From the NCBI GenBank assembly GCA_948567375.1, contig OX419760.1, positions 36,580,001 through 36,644,000 of the forward strand: a stretch of DNA of 64,000 nucleotides, in the 5' to 3' direction. This document shows, piece after piece, positions 24,436-36,300 of the stretch. The stretch is from Lunularia cruciata. Taxonomy: Eukaryota > Streptophyta > Marchantiopsida > Lunulariales > Lunulariaceae. The position numbers and the translations under genes are program-made. The notes under the pieces were generated by a model that did not search any database, was not told the origin of the DNA, and saw only the letters and a list, made by a program, of their open reading frames with translations. How positions within the stretch are numbered: the stretch's first letter is position 1; every line of letters starts with the position of its first letter.

Positions 24436-25560
24436 GTACTTCGGCGATGCTTTGAGTCATACAAAGTCAAAGGTGTAATTGAGTCTTTACACTCCAAAGC
24501 ATTGGGGGACACTATGCTTTGAAGAATATTGTAGAGAAGATTCTTTCTTTGGGTACTAGTGGCCTACAATGTACAAAGACATGCATGCCCATATTCAAAG
24601 CTGTGATGCTTGTCAGAGAACGGGAAAGCCAATGGCTACTTCCCAATGGCCTTTTCAGACCAATTTTACCCTTGGCTCCATTTGAGAAATGGGAAATTGA
24701 TTTTGTGGGACCAATACAACCGGTAGCCCAAGTCACAAGAAAATGCTACATTTTGGTTTGCACTGATTATGCTACCAAGATGGTCGAAGCTAAAGCAACT
24801 CGCATAGATGATGCAAAAACATTGGCGGAAGTTTTATCTCAAAACATCATCTCCCGATTTGGATGTCCTCTGGAATCGGTCAGTGACAAAGGGACACATT
24901 CCTTGAACTTTGTGATGGAGACATTAACAAAATACTTTTAGATTAAACATCAAAAGATGACTCCTTATAATCCAAAAGCAAATGGCTTAAAGGAAAAGGC
25001 GCTTGGGTTACTTTGCAAAATTCTGAATAAGGTGACTGTCAATTATGCCTATGAATGGGATACAAAATTACCAGCCGTGTTGTGGGCATATCAAACGACA
25101 AAAAAGATCACAACCAAGCAAACTCCATACTTCTTGACATACGGCTTGCACCCCATACTACTAGTTGAATTTGAAGTCCCAACATATCAAATTCTTTGTG
25201 AAGAACGATTGTCAGAAGAAGAAAGTCAGGGGTTTTGAATCCATCAACTGATGTGGTTAGAAGAGAAAAGAGATGATGCAATGCAAACCACAAAAGAAGT
25301 ACAAGAACAGAGGAAAGTCAGGCACGATAAGCACATCAAGCCTGTGACTGTTTGCAAAGGAGATTTGGTTTGTTATACGACAATCACCAAATATTTTTTC
25401 TAGGCAAACTGCATTTGAGATAGATGTGGCCTTATCAAGTTCTTCATCTTTATGACAATGGGTCCATTCAACTTGCAAACTTGGAAGAGAAACCATTTGC
25501 CACTTGAGTGAATAGATGGAGAGTTTGGAGATATTGGACCATAGACCTGGAAGTCTCTAA
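24436..25560 (+). pseudogene. L integrase
   Basis: The catalytic core has its first Asp in KWEIDFVGPI (about 24,690), its second in SVSDKGTHSLNF (about 24,880) and a Glu in ANGLKEKALG (about 24,975). It is followed by ELPAVLW-like helices and the GDLVCY C-terminal module. The N-terminal zinc finger is damaged. TAG at about 24,940 interrupts the core. No chromodomain follows before the LTR. Confidence 0.83.
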
Positions 25561-25599
25561 GACACCCGAGGTATATGTTTGCGAGGACACTCACATTTG

Positions 25600-25611
25600 A
25601 GGTAGGGGGTA
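25600..25611 (+). other. Polypurine tract of L
   Basis: GAGGTAGGGGGTA-type purine run ending directly at the TGTGGTACC start of the 3' LTR. It primes plus-strand DNA synthesis. Confidence 0.7.
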
Positions 25612-28600
25612 TGTGGTACCCACATTTTTTTTTCTTCTTTTTGAAGAGGAAGTATACAGACGAAGTTGAATTGCGCCTATATGGCAAAAGAAGGTGAAGA
25701 AAGGTGTCCTTGGGGTGTAACCCAAGGTAAAGTGACTTTGTGTTAGAAGGCAAGGTACTTGGAATTGCCTTGTCAAGATGCAACCCAAAGTAAGGAGACT
25801 TTTGTCTGGGGGGTGCTCAACCTGAGGCGAGGACAGTGTAATAACTTTCCTTCCGGCCGAGACATTCAAGAAGGAACCAGTCACAAAAATAGCAAGCATA
25901 TGCGTGAGGGACAATTGACAATGAGAAGAGCATGCAAGATGTCTGATTTCTCAATAGAAACTCAAAGTGAAGAAAGACGGAGGAGGTGCTCCACTATAAA
26001 ATTTGGGTTAAAGACAAAGCAATGATAAGCAATTTTCTACCATCGTTAAGATGTCATCCTGTAGAAGATCAGGGGAAGGGAAGTATAGTCAAAGACACAT
26101 TGGTGTGTAGAGAGGAAGTCGAGAGAGTTAATCCGGGAATTAGTAGGAAGAATAGCCCCCAACCCAGAGTGGAAGAGAGAAAGATGGGAGGTGTGAAGAA
26201 GAACTCCAAATTCACAATGAGAAATCATGCAATTTGGATGTTAGATGTGATTGCGAGACTTGAGGTCCCGAGTAGGCTTTGGATCACATTCTTGGCATGG
26301 AACTGAAATGTTAGTTTTCCAGGTTTCATGACTGAGATCATCAAGAGTAAGTGTCTTGATGGCCCTGAGGAAGAAGAGAAGAGAGGAAATCCGGCTCAAT
26401 GGTTAGAGTTGGATTGGAGATTAGTACTCAAGAGAAAAGCAAGTGTAGAGCATGGTGCACATTCTTGGGGAAGGGAGAAGTAGCCAGAAAAACCCAAGAA
26501 GTGAGAGATGCCTTCTCTTTGAAGCACACAAAGAATGGCTACAAAGTGGAGAGCTATAAGGATCCTATCAAGAGGGGAATTGTGAGTGCTCTAATGCCAA
26601 TCTTGAAGCCAAAGAGAACAACCTATGTGATGAAGCACCAAGTGGTGTTCTTCCATAAAAATTTTGCAAGAGAGCCAATTAACTAAGCAAAGTGTCTTCA
26701 TCAGAGGACGAGACATATGGTGTGGAATTCATGAGACAAGTTGCCTCCACATTACATTGTGCCATTTGCAGCCCACTTCTATCTGGGGCTGAACTTGCTC
26801 AATACGGCGGAGAGACACAAGATGGTGTCCTATTTCCACCCCAACTTGAGAAGAGATGTTGATGCGGAGGAGCAACAATACATCTTGCAAATCAGGAGTA
26901 GCGACAAGTACTACGAGCAGATGGGGCAGAAGGTGCAATTGAAGGTAAGTACTCCAAAGTCAAAGAAGAAGAGTCGACAAGGAGAAGAAGAAGAAGTAGA
27001 GAAGGCGCAACCTTGGAAAGCTAGAAAGGTGAACCCAAGGAGAGAACAAGTGGTAATCGTGTCGTCGGGTAGAGAGTTGGAAGGGGAGATTGAGTGCAAG
27101 GCCGACGACTCAAAGAAGGAGGAAGAACCTGAATTTACGTTGCAGAGTGGTAACACGAGTAGTGCCAGTGATGATGGAGAAGAGATGTAGTCTATACCCA
27201 AAGAGGAGGAAGCCAAGATGGAGACGGAAGAGAAAGATACCTCAAAACCTGAAGACAAAGTTCCAGAGCAGGAGGAAAAGAGAGTTACAATTTAGAGGGG
27301 AGTCCATTCCAGACGTAAAGCAAAGTATGTAGCGGGGCCAAGTAAGGTAAGAGAACTGGAGAGTGGAAGTTTGGGGAGCAAAGAATCCATTCCTCTAAGG
27401 CAATTGCGGCTAAGAAGGCAAGTGTCGGGTGAGGAAGAGAAGAAGAAGGAAATAAGTCTGCAAGCCAAAGTAGTTCCAAGTGAAGGAGTAGATTATCTGC
27501 GGGAGATTGTGTGCCCGTTGTTAGTGAAGTTAGAACATAAGAAGAGGGAGATACAGTCAAAGTGTTCGGAGGTGAAGACTGTATTGCAAGTGTTAGCTCA
27601 ATTGGAAGAAGAGAACTCGGAATTGAAGAAGAGTATAATCTGAGGTGAGGAGGAAAGGGAAGTGCTACGAGTAGATGCAGTAGTGCACAATCAAGTAATT
27701 GAGAACTTGAAGAGAGAAGTGGGGAGTAGAGAGAGAACCATAGAGCAGAATGACATAACAAGGGAAAGACAAGTAGCTGAGTATAAAATCTTGAAACAAC
27801 AGTTTGCTTATTCAAGATTAGAGATTATCCATGCTATGGCAAGAGTAGCAAAGGAGGAGCAAGAGCTCGATAGAGTGATGGAGATTGTAGAAAAGAAGAA
27901 GCAGCTCTGGCAAAGAGAGTTGACAGTGAGATATATAGAGGAGTAAAGATTAAGAGAGTTACTTCGCAATCAAGAGGAGAAGATTTTGCATAAGGAGAAG
28001 GAGAAAGAGACAGTGAAAGCCAAGTTTGAAGCGGAATTGGCAATGTTTAGAGAAGATTGGCTTGCAGATCAAGAATGGAAGAGAAGAATGAGACTAGAGC
28101 CATTGAAGGAGATAGTAATGAAGATGAACACAATGCTGAGTATAGAAGCCATTGTGCGAATTGAATAGACAAGATTGCATGAGTTGAAGTTGTTGGTGTA
28201 GGAGACGAGGAGGAGAAATGCAAAGGATAAAGACTTGAACACTTTACTTATCAATCTCAAAACTCATGTAGATATGAAGATATGAAGATTGGAAGTAGAA
28301 GAGAATATCATGATTAGATTAGACTTAGTGAAATTGGAAATAGATAAACTTTGTAAGGATGTAAGAGTGAAACCCGAAGTAGAAGACATAGGAGTGCAGA
28401 TATCTTTGGAATTACCATTGGAGATATTAGAGAAGAGTGGGACGGGAGATAAAGGTTTAGAAAGATTACCCACTAGTGGAATTGTAAATTAGAATGAAGA
28501 AGTGTTAGAATTAGTGGAGGAATAAGTAGTTGTGAAACCCAAGGACAGAGTAGTAAGTGAAGTTACTTTGGGATTGGAAGCCAAGGAAGAAGTAGATAAT

Positions 28601-29404
28601 GGATCGGAGTAGTTATAGATTTGAGATTTGAAGAGGTAGATATGAAGAAGTGCATTGTCAATTTGGATCCGCAGATTAGAAGAGTTGTTAGGAAACGGTA
28701 TAGTTGTTAATAATTGTCATTTGCTTCACTATTTCAAGGTGGCATTCACAGTCATATGTTGTTTAGTATTCATATTTCTGAAGATAGATAAAGCGAAGTG
28801 TTATGGAGCAATGCTTGTTGCTTGATCTTGATTTTGAGTATCAATTTTGTGCCTATGTTTGTGAGTGTGGGAGAATTTTGAAGTGCAAGTTAGTGTGTTT
28901 GTTGGATGTTGGATTCCACAACCTTGATCTTCATTTTGTGTGTTTGATCCTGAGTGAAATGCAATCGGAGCAATGCCTTGACAGATCTGAGAGGAATTGC
29001 AATGTTGGTAGTATTCTACATTTGTGAGTGTAGCGCAATGTTGATGTGAAGCAATTTTGATTGAGGAAGTTGTACCTTCAATGAAGGGGTAGAACATAAT
29101 TCTAAGGCAAAGTCATTTTGTAGTGAAGTGCCATTTTTGAGAGAGCCCAAATCATCACAATCAAGATTGTTTGGAAAGATGTGATGGAGTTGTGATTAAG
29201 GAATGTTAATTTGTGACGTGACTGTGAGTCAATGCTTGTTACTCTCTTCTAGGTGTGGCTTCTACCTAAGAGATTAAAGATGCAACCAAGAAGAACTGAA
29301 GTTGCTCCTTTGCTTTATATTTGACTTATTCTGACTAGTATCTCTACGGGAACGAACTTTACTTACCTGATTACCGTAGAAGTGATATTTGCCGGGTTGT
29401 CACA
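25612..29404 (+). repeat. 3' LTR of L, 3,793 bp
   Basis: It runs TGTGGTACCCACA to GTTGTCACA. It is collinear with the 5' LTR but differs by many point changes and small indels, so the insertion is not recent. Confidence 0.92.
26184..28612 (+). pseudogene. LTR-encoded coiled-coil protein gene, 3' LTR copy (better preserved)
   Basis: The likely start is the ATG at 26,184 (MGGVKKNSKFTMRNHAIW). A 1-base deletion near 26,455 relative to the 5' copy shifts the frame. From there to the TAG at 28,610 one frame holds for over 2.1 kb, broken only by about ten stops. Parts in order: N-terminal region with PPHYIVPFAAHFYLGLNLLN (26,746-26,810), Lys/Arg- and Glu-rich acidic middle, then coiled coils (QVLAQLEEENSELKKSI; RERQVAEYKILKQQF; KEEQELDRVMEIVEKKKQLW) and a C-terminal GLERLPTSGIVN motif. 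About 810 codons. Neither LTR copy is intact. Function unknown. No integrase, RT or gag motif is present. Confidence 0.72.
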
Positions 29405-31291
29405 GTAGTTCACACATGGAGTTGTCCTATTGGATAACCAGATGGGGATTTTCCATTTGGTGTGACCTTCAAGGGATGTCTATACAACACATAATTTCTT
29501 ATTGGACTTTGGTGCGCAACCTTGTATGTTGGGAAAGGTTGCAATTGTTGGTCTAGAACTTTGGAAGACCGATGTGGAGAGGTGTCCACTTCAGATCCAA
29601 ACATCTATATAGGATGGTTCTACACAATACATCACATATGGAGAGCTCATTGTCCAGATTCAGCTTGGTCATCCTATTGATAACTTTGTGGTGAGAGCTC
29701 AAGCTATTGTGATAGTAGTAGAGTCATATGATATGCTAGTTGGTGGAGCAATCTTATACCCTATGGGTTTTAGTATTGACTATTAAGATGAGACAACTTC
29801 CTATAGATCAAGTTAGAAATCAAGTGAGGGATGGATATGTTGCCTACTAGTACACTTTAGAAGTGGCAGTCTTGACTCACTATAGTCAAGGACCATGGCA
29901 TCAATTTCAACTTTCAATGGTTTGGTTACTTGGCTTGGTGATTTATTAGAGTGGAATGCCCTTGCATAGGATATTCCAATACCCAAGGAGATCCCTTGGA
30001 TTTGCAGTACGAGTGGAATTGTTCCATCCACCTTGGATGCTCCATTATGGAGTTTTGAGAAGCATTGCAATAACATGCAAATCAATTGGTGCAACACACT
30101 TTGAGTGGAACCTTTGTACCATTAGGAGACCAAAGTGAAGATGAGCCTTTGGAGTCTATCATGTTATCACATTTGTATACCACACTCAATGCTTGGCAAT
30201 ATGTAATAGAGGGAGTACTTCTATTTGAGTTGTTTGGTGAGATTAACACTGGACTAGTTACAATACTACAAGTAGGTATACGAGTATAGAGGTACTTGTA
30301 TATTGAGAGAAATGAGATTGCTACGTGAGTCTCTTTACATCATGTGACACACTTGGTTTATTGATGTCCTAATTGGCTATTATTGATGTCAACAATCAAG
30401 GGTTACAAAAAGACCTTACTAATAGACATTTCCTTACTGGGGGTGTAGGATTTGGAGAGACATGGTTCCATTCATTTGGTGATTTTTGGATGGCCATGTC
30501 AAGGACATACCATGTTGCCCAACGTCAAGGTCTTTAGGATCCCCATTCTATTGTGTTTTGGGAGATGTTACATATATTATGACATCTTATGGTTCATCAA
30601 TCTATTTCTCCACCCTACATTTTGGAGAATGTCCCTTTGATGGGTGATTCTTGTACCCAAGTGGTGGCAAGTACACATCAAGTCTATTTTTGAATGGGAC
30701 CTATTGTGTTGTTGGATGTAGCTAGAGTGGGATCACATGCTCATCATCTTTGTCTTTGATAAACTAACCTCTCACCCAAAGAGATTCTATGATGTGCTTA
30801 TGATGGGATTCAACAACTAGACCACCTCACTATTGATGATATTTTGGATGTTGGATGCTAGTCTTAGATAGTGGTAGTGACTGATAGGTCACCTATGGCA
30901 GTGGTGAACAATGTTGGATAGCCTAGAGCCGCTTTACCCACACTTATGAGTTTCCTAAGCTCCCATGCTTTTTGAGAACTTGTTTGGGACTCACAATTAC
31001 AGTAGTTGGTGGAGCCCAGTGTCGATGAGAGGGAGTGCGCAATGGATTTTTGTACCAGTATTACCGCTGCTACAATAGTGTTAGAGGCATTCAAGTGTCA
31101 AGTGTTAGGTCAAGCTATGGACATGAACTATTTGACCTGGATTATGAGCCTTGGCTTGGCAGAGCAACATAGGATGCGCTTGATAAGCATTAACACTTGG
31201 ATACTTGTGAGCTTTCTGCTTATTGAGACAATTTAGATACATGCTAGGGATGATGGACCAATTGGTATTATTGGGACACAACCAATGGCTA
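29405..31291 (+). pseudogene. Element C protease and linker to RT
   Basis: After the L insertion element C continues with a retroviral-type protease: LLDFGAQPCMLGKVAIVGLE near 29,500 (D-F-G-A replacing the usual DSGA or DTGA), followed about 85 codons later by YDMLVGGAILYPMGF near 29,740. Later frames (30,086-31,250) are broken. Pieces such as a DMNYLTWIMSLGLAEQHR stretch near 31,120 could not be assigned. Confidence 0.6.
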
Positions 31292-31842
31292 TGTAATACC
31301 AATAGCTACACACATTATCTAGCGGTGAAAATTGGCATGGTAACATCTAAAAGGATATTATATGATGAACTAAGTAGATAAGATAGAAGTATCACCAAAA
31401 GAATATTTATACTAATAGAGCATAAGCCGTAATAGCTTGAAAACTTTAGAGTCAATTTTGGAGGTCTAAACAAATGAATTAGGCCTTGAAAATGTGAATA
31501 GTTTGCATTATAAGAAGAAAAAGTTAGCCTTCCCTCTCTCTTATTTGTCTCATCAAGAGCTTTCCAATAGTACCTCACCCATATAATTTTGAGATTCCTA
31601 CAAGAAGATTCTCTAAAGATTTTCTTTGGTCAAAGCTTGTTTAACCAACCATATGAGACCAAAACTAACATGTCACCAATCCATGTATCTGATGCAAGGG
31701 TAGAGTTTCCTTTGAGAGTATCTTCTTTGCTATATAATAAAGACAAGGTGCTCCTTTGGAGCATCAAAGTTTTGAATGTGAAGCTTTGTGTTTTCTCTTT
31801 TGGGTTTTCTTTTGGGGATTCTCCTATCCTTGAAACATTACA
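31292..31842 (+). repeat. Solo G1 LTR in element C
   Basis: TGTAATACC...CATTACA, 551 bp, without the internal duplication. Flanks GGCTA (31,287-31,291) and CGCTA (31,843-31,847) fit a 5-bp target duplication with one change. Confidence 0.82.
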
Positions 31843-32447
31843 CGCTACTAGTGAGAGTGGTCTACATGGGATCCATCCAAGTGAGCGTGATCTATTTGGG
31901 TTACAACCTTTGTCTACTTGGGATGCAACTAGAGGACATATGGAGCTTGCAGCCAGATTAGAGGGACTTTTTCACACTAAGATTGGGAACTCTAGTGATT
32001 GGGGGCATGGCACTATTGCTCCCAAGGGCCTGATGTAGCAGCCAGCCAGTAAGTCTTCCACTCTACATCAATTACAAAGTATACTTGGGACCCAAGCTTA
32101 CAAGAGGAGAAAGACGGAGAGTTTGGATGTTTTTGAGGAGCTACATGAGTTGTTTTGCCTTTATTATAAAGGATTTGGGTGCTCTAAAAGGACATGGTAT
32201 TTGGATTGAGCTTATTATGATACACCAATTTTTCAACATCCTTATAGATTTAGTGATATGGAGAGTGCATTGCTTTAAAGTCAAAGTATAGACCTTTTTA
32301 AGATTGGTTTGGTAGAGATTTCACATGCAGAGTATGAGTTAACTACAATGATGCCAACCAAGAAAGATATGCATGGCAACTACATAGATAGGCAAATGTG
32401 TAAAGATTATTGTCCTATCAATTGACAAACTAAGGCATATTGGTATG
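31843..32447 (+). pseudogene. Element C fragment between two solo LTRs
   Basis: C-derived sequence with no complete domain. Near 31,900-32,300 short stretches in changing frames read like a gypsy linker region (for example LRSYMSCFAFIIKDLGALKG). Stops are dense. Confidence 0.4.
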
Positions 32448-33188
32448 TGTAATACCAAAAACTAGCCATATGATCTCAATGTGAAATTCTGTTTGGTAAC
32501 ATTTGGAATGATGTTATATATGATGGAAAAAATAGATCAAATAGAAGTATTACCAAAAGAGTACTTTTACTAATAGGGCAAAAATCAAAATAAACTTGAA
32601 AACCTTAGAACCAATAGCTAGACATATGATTTTAAGGTGAGAATTGGTTTGGTAACATCTGGAGGGATGTTACACATGATGGATTAAATAGATTAGAAAT
32701 AGGTATCACCAAAAAGGGACTTCTACTAATAGAGTAGGAAGCAAAATATACTTGAAATCTTTGAAGGCAATTTTGGAGGCCTAAACAGATGAATTAGGCC
32801 TAAAAAATGTATACACTCACCCCCTCTCAATGGAGGAAAGGCTAGCCTTTCCTCCTCTCTAGTTTGTCTCATTGAGAGATTTCCAATGGTACCTCACCCA
32901 CATGATTTTGAGATTCTTACAAGAAGATTCCCTAAAAGATTCCCTCTAGTCAAAGCTTGTTTGACCAACCAAATAAGATCAGGACCGCCATATCACCCAT
33001 CCGAGTAAGTAATCCAAGGGTGGAGCTTGCTGAAATGTCACCTATCTATATGCCTAATCTTATGGTGGAGTTTCCTTGGAAGAGATCCTCTTTGTCCATA
33101 TAATCAAGAGAAGGTGTTCCTTTGGTATATCGGATGCTTGAGTATAAAATCTGTGTTTTCTCTCTTATCTTGTCCTTGGAGTATTATA
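32448..33188 (+). repeat. Solo G1 LTR with perfect target duplication
   Basis: TGTAATACC...TATTATA, 741 bp, with the ~155-bp internal duplication (second copy near 32,617). It is flanked by GTATG on both sides (32,443-32,447 and 33,189-33,193). Confidence 0.88.
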
Positions 33189-34406
33189 GTATGTCATTCT
33201 TAAACCGGAGAAGATCTTTGATGTGATTGGGCATGCAAAGGTCTTTAGTACTTTGGATCTTCAAGCAAGATATCATCAATTGCCGATTAGGGAGGAGTAT
33301 AAGTCCAAGATAAAATTTTGGCCTATTGATCCTCAAGGAAAAGATGTATTATATCAATGGAGGCTTTTACCTTTTGGGTTAAAGAACTCTCTTGCCAAGT
33401 TCTAGAGTATCATGGACATGATCGTAACAAGATTAGATTCTGCTCGATACTATATTGATAATATTTTAGTCTAAACCATTATTGTGGGAGAACATGAGAG
33501 ATATTTATTGGAGGTGTTTGAGAGATTGAGATGGACTCAAATTACATATTGGGAGGTGTAGATTCTTCCATGAGTAGGTTGAGTATTTGGGTCACACTAT
33601 CTACCCTAGAGGACTTGGTGTTTAGTAGACCAAGGTGGAGGCTATTGTAAATATTCCTTGGCCTATGAATGTGAGTAGAGTGTGAGCATTCCTTGGGTTG
33701 GCAAACTCCTATTTCCGTTATGTTAGAGTATTTAGTGCCATTGCCAATGCCTTGACAAAATTGACAAGCTTACATAAGAGTGGTGTTAGGAAGGTGAGCA
33801 AGAGAGAGCTTTTAAAGAGCTCATGGACTCAAATTACATATTGGGAGGTGTAGATTCTTCCATGAGTAGGTTGAGTATTTGGGTCACACTATCTACCCTA
33901 GAGGACTTGGTGTTTAGTAGACCAAGGTGGAGGCTATTGTAAATATTCCTTGGCCTATGAATGTGAGTAGAGTGTGAGCATTCCTTGGGTTGGCAAACTT
34001 CTATTTCCGTTATGTTAGAGTATTTAGTGCCATTGCCAATGCCTTGACAAAATTGACAAGCTTACATAAGAGTGATGTTAGGAAGGTGAGCAAGAGAGAG
34101 CGTTTAAAGAGCTCATGGACTCAAATTACATATTGGGAGGTGTAGATTCTTCCATGAGTAGGTTGAGTATTTGGGTCACACTATCTACCCTAGAGGACTT
34201 GGTGTTTAGTAGACCAAGGTGGAGGCTATTGTAAATATTCCTTGGCCTATGAATGTGAGTAGAGTGTGAGCATTCCTTGGGTTGGCAAACTTCTATTTCT
34301 GTTATGTTAGAGTATTTAGTGCCATTGCCAATGCCTTGACAAAATTGACAAGCTTACATAAGAGTGGTGTTAGGAAGGTGAGCAAGAGAGAGCTTTTAAA
34401 GAGCTC
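33189..34406 (+). pseudogene. Element C RT, with a tandem triplication behind it
   Basis: RT is at 33,190-33,520: KPEKIFDVIGHAKVFSTLDL, YHQLPIREEYKSKIKF, LPFGLKNSLAKF and a damaged catalytic loop YIDNIL (33,451; second Asp now Asn, GAT to AAT). The region behind it, which links RT to RNase H (ANALTKLTSL, FLGLANSYFRYVRVF), is present three times in tandem (33,531-34,406). Confidence 0.82.
33531..34406 (+). repeat. Three tandem copies of a 292-bp unit
   Basis: Units start at 33,531, 33,823 and 34,115, each beginning ATGGACTCAAATTACATATT and ending in a stretch with AAGAGCTC. They differ by only a few bases (for example CTTTTAAAG versus CGTTTAAAG). The period is not a multiple of three, so the array destroys the frame. 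Confidence 0.93.
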
Positions 34407-36300
34407 ATGGAGAGGTTGACACCCACTCCTATTTGTAGGAGACCAATCAGAGGATGACAAAGTTCACATTGATTTGAGTACATTGGGCCTGGAGTTGTGC
34501 TCACCCAACATGATGATGAATGTAAGGAATTTGTGGTGGCCTATGCTAGTTGCTCTAACAATTCAGCACATGCAAAGTATAATTCATATGAGAGAGAATG
34601 CTTGGCATCAATATGGGTAGGAGTACATTTCTAATGTTATCTATTTGGTAACCCTTTCACTCTCATCACTAATCATCAACCACTAAAGTGATTGGTGGAG
34701 TCCAACAAGCTTTAGGAAAGCTTGCACTATGGACTCTAATTTTATGATTTCATGATTATTCATAAACATGGAGTGGTGAATTGTGATGCAGATGGGTTGA
34801 GTAGAAACTTATGTCCCATCCAATAGGATCAGACTAGAGCAGGTTGATATGGCAAGACAGATGAGGAGATGGTGCCAATTGGCATGCATCTACCTTTCTA
34901 TGTATATTTTCTTAGGCTTTGGTGGTATCTCTCTCAATGCATACAAGAGGAGTTATTGAGGTCACAAATCCAAAGGATGGAGATATTGCTATTGTTCAGC
35001 AAGACATTCATGATGATATCTTAGTGATTGATTATCTTTGCATTGGTGTTGTGGGTTGTATAGTTGAGACAAAGTAGAGAGACCATCTTCTTTAGCAAGC
35101 CAAGCAGTTTAGATTGGAGGGTATACACCTTCTTTGTGTATGGGAGGATGGTAGAGTGCAAGTAGAACCACTTCCATCTTGGAGACCATAGTTGGTCCAT
35201 CATGATCATGAGGAGTTAGGACATTTTGGAGTAAAGTATACATATAGCTTACTCTCCAAAGTTATTATTGGTGGCATGGTATGCAAACCAATATAAAATA
35301 GTTTGTTGCCATATGTGTGGTTTATGATTGAGTTAGAGCATCATTTAATGTTCCTACATCACAATTACATCTATTACCTCTCATGGGATTAGGTTACCAT
35401 TGGACTTTGTTAGACCTTTACTATTGATTGTGAGATACCATCAATATGCTTTGGTTGTGGTGGAGCACCTCTCCAAGGGATTTAGTTGGTGGCACTTCTT
35501 GATAAGTCCAATGAAGGAATGGCCTACTTGTTCCTTGATATGGTTTTTAGTCATTTTGGTGCACTAGTTGAGGTTTTGACTAATAAGGGTACAAAGTTCT
35601 TGGGGGAGTTTCAAGTCTTGTGTGACAAGGCCCTGATTTATCATTGTGCTATCTCCTGAGATCACCTTGAGGCAGATGGCTTAGTAGAGAGAGTGGTTTA
35701 AACAATGAAGAAAGGATTTCATAAGTATGGTTTGCAAAGAGACCACTTGGCCAATTGGGATCTCTTGTTACCTTGGTTGGCCATGGGTTATCATCTCAGC
35801 CAGCAAGCCTCCTAGCATCCTTCTCTCCTTACTTTCAACTCTATGGACAAGATCCAAATTTATCTACAGCCATCGTCAAGATGCTACTACAATTTTGGAC
35901 TTGGATGATTTAGACATATGGGTGAATGCATGTTCTCAATGGATAAAGATCTTTTGGGAAATGATCCTGATAGCCATTATGAATGTAGAAATTGCTCAAC
36001 ATAGGGATACTTTACACTATACTACTATCTAAGGAGAAGGTTATAGACCCTTGATCCGTTCATTTCATCCAAGCAATTATGTATATCTACAATAGATAAC
36101 ATTGACAACACTTGAATGTTACTACAAGCCGTACTATCTTGAGAGTGCATGAGGTTCTGCCTTCTAGAGTCCTCGTGTTGGAGGGATGTGATGGTGTTGT
36201 TTGGAAGGATCATGTGCACAATTGTGCACCATGCCACTTCCTAAACATTGATGGAACTATGGACCCAAGCTTGGCACTTGTATGTATATGCTTATAGTGT
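34407..36300 (+). pseudogene. Element C RNase H and integrase
   Basis: RNase H: SYERECLASIWVGVHF and ITNHQPLK at about 34,580-34,690, then HKHGVVNCDADGLSR at about 34,760. Integrase: HHDHEELGHFGVKYTY (the HHCC region, about 35,200), then EVLTNKGTKFLGEFQVLCDKALIYH (about 35,573, the catalytic Asp is Asn) and EADGLVERVV (Glu present, about 35,670). The C-terminal part has LEGCDGVVWKDHVHNCAPCHFL near 36,180, a conserved end of this lineage. Frames are nearly continuous with many TAG or TAA codons. Confidence 0.78.

Larger units (their letters stand above)
15700..29404 (+). mobile_element. Complete LTR retrotransposon L (Ty3/gypsy, Athila/Tat-like), 13.7 kb
   Basis: The element has 5' LTR 15,700-19,428, a primer site at 19,436, gag, protease, RT, RNase H, integrase, a purine tract near 25,600 and 3' LTR 25,612-29,404. 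The flanks are GCAGT (15,695-15,699) and GTAGT (29,405-29,409), a 5-bp target duplication with one C-to-T change. RT motifs (GFSGYNQV, MPFGLCNAPTTFQRMM, VFIDDFCVFG), the primer site TGGCGCC and the very long LTRs point to the non-chromovirus Athila/Tat side of Ty3/gypsy. There is no chromodomain. The LTRs differ visibly from each other and coding frames contain stops, so it is not young. It sits inside element C. Confidence 0.92.

Noticed and set aside
33531-34406. A CRISPR-like or satellite array
   Set aside because: The 292-bp units are direct copies of retrotransposon coding sequence with no spacers.
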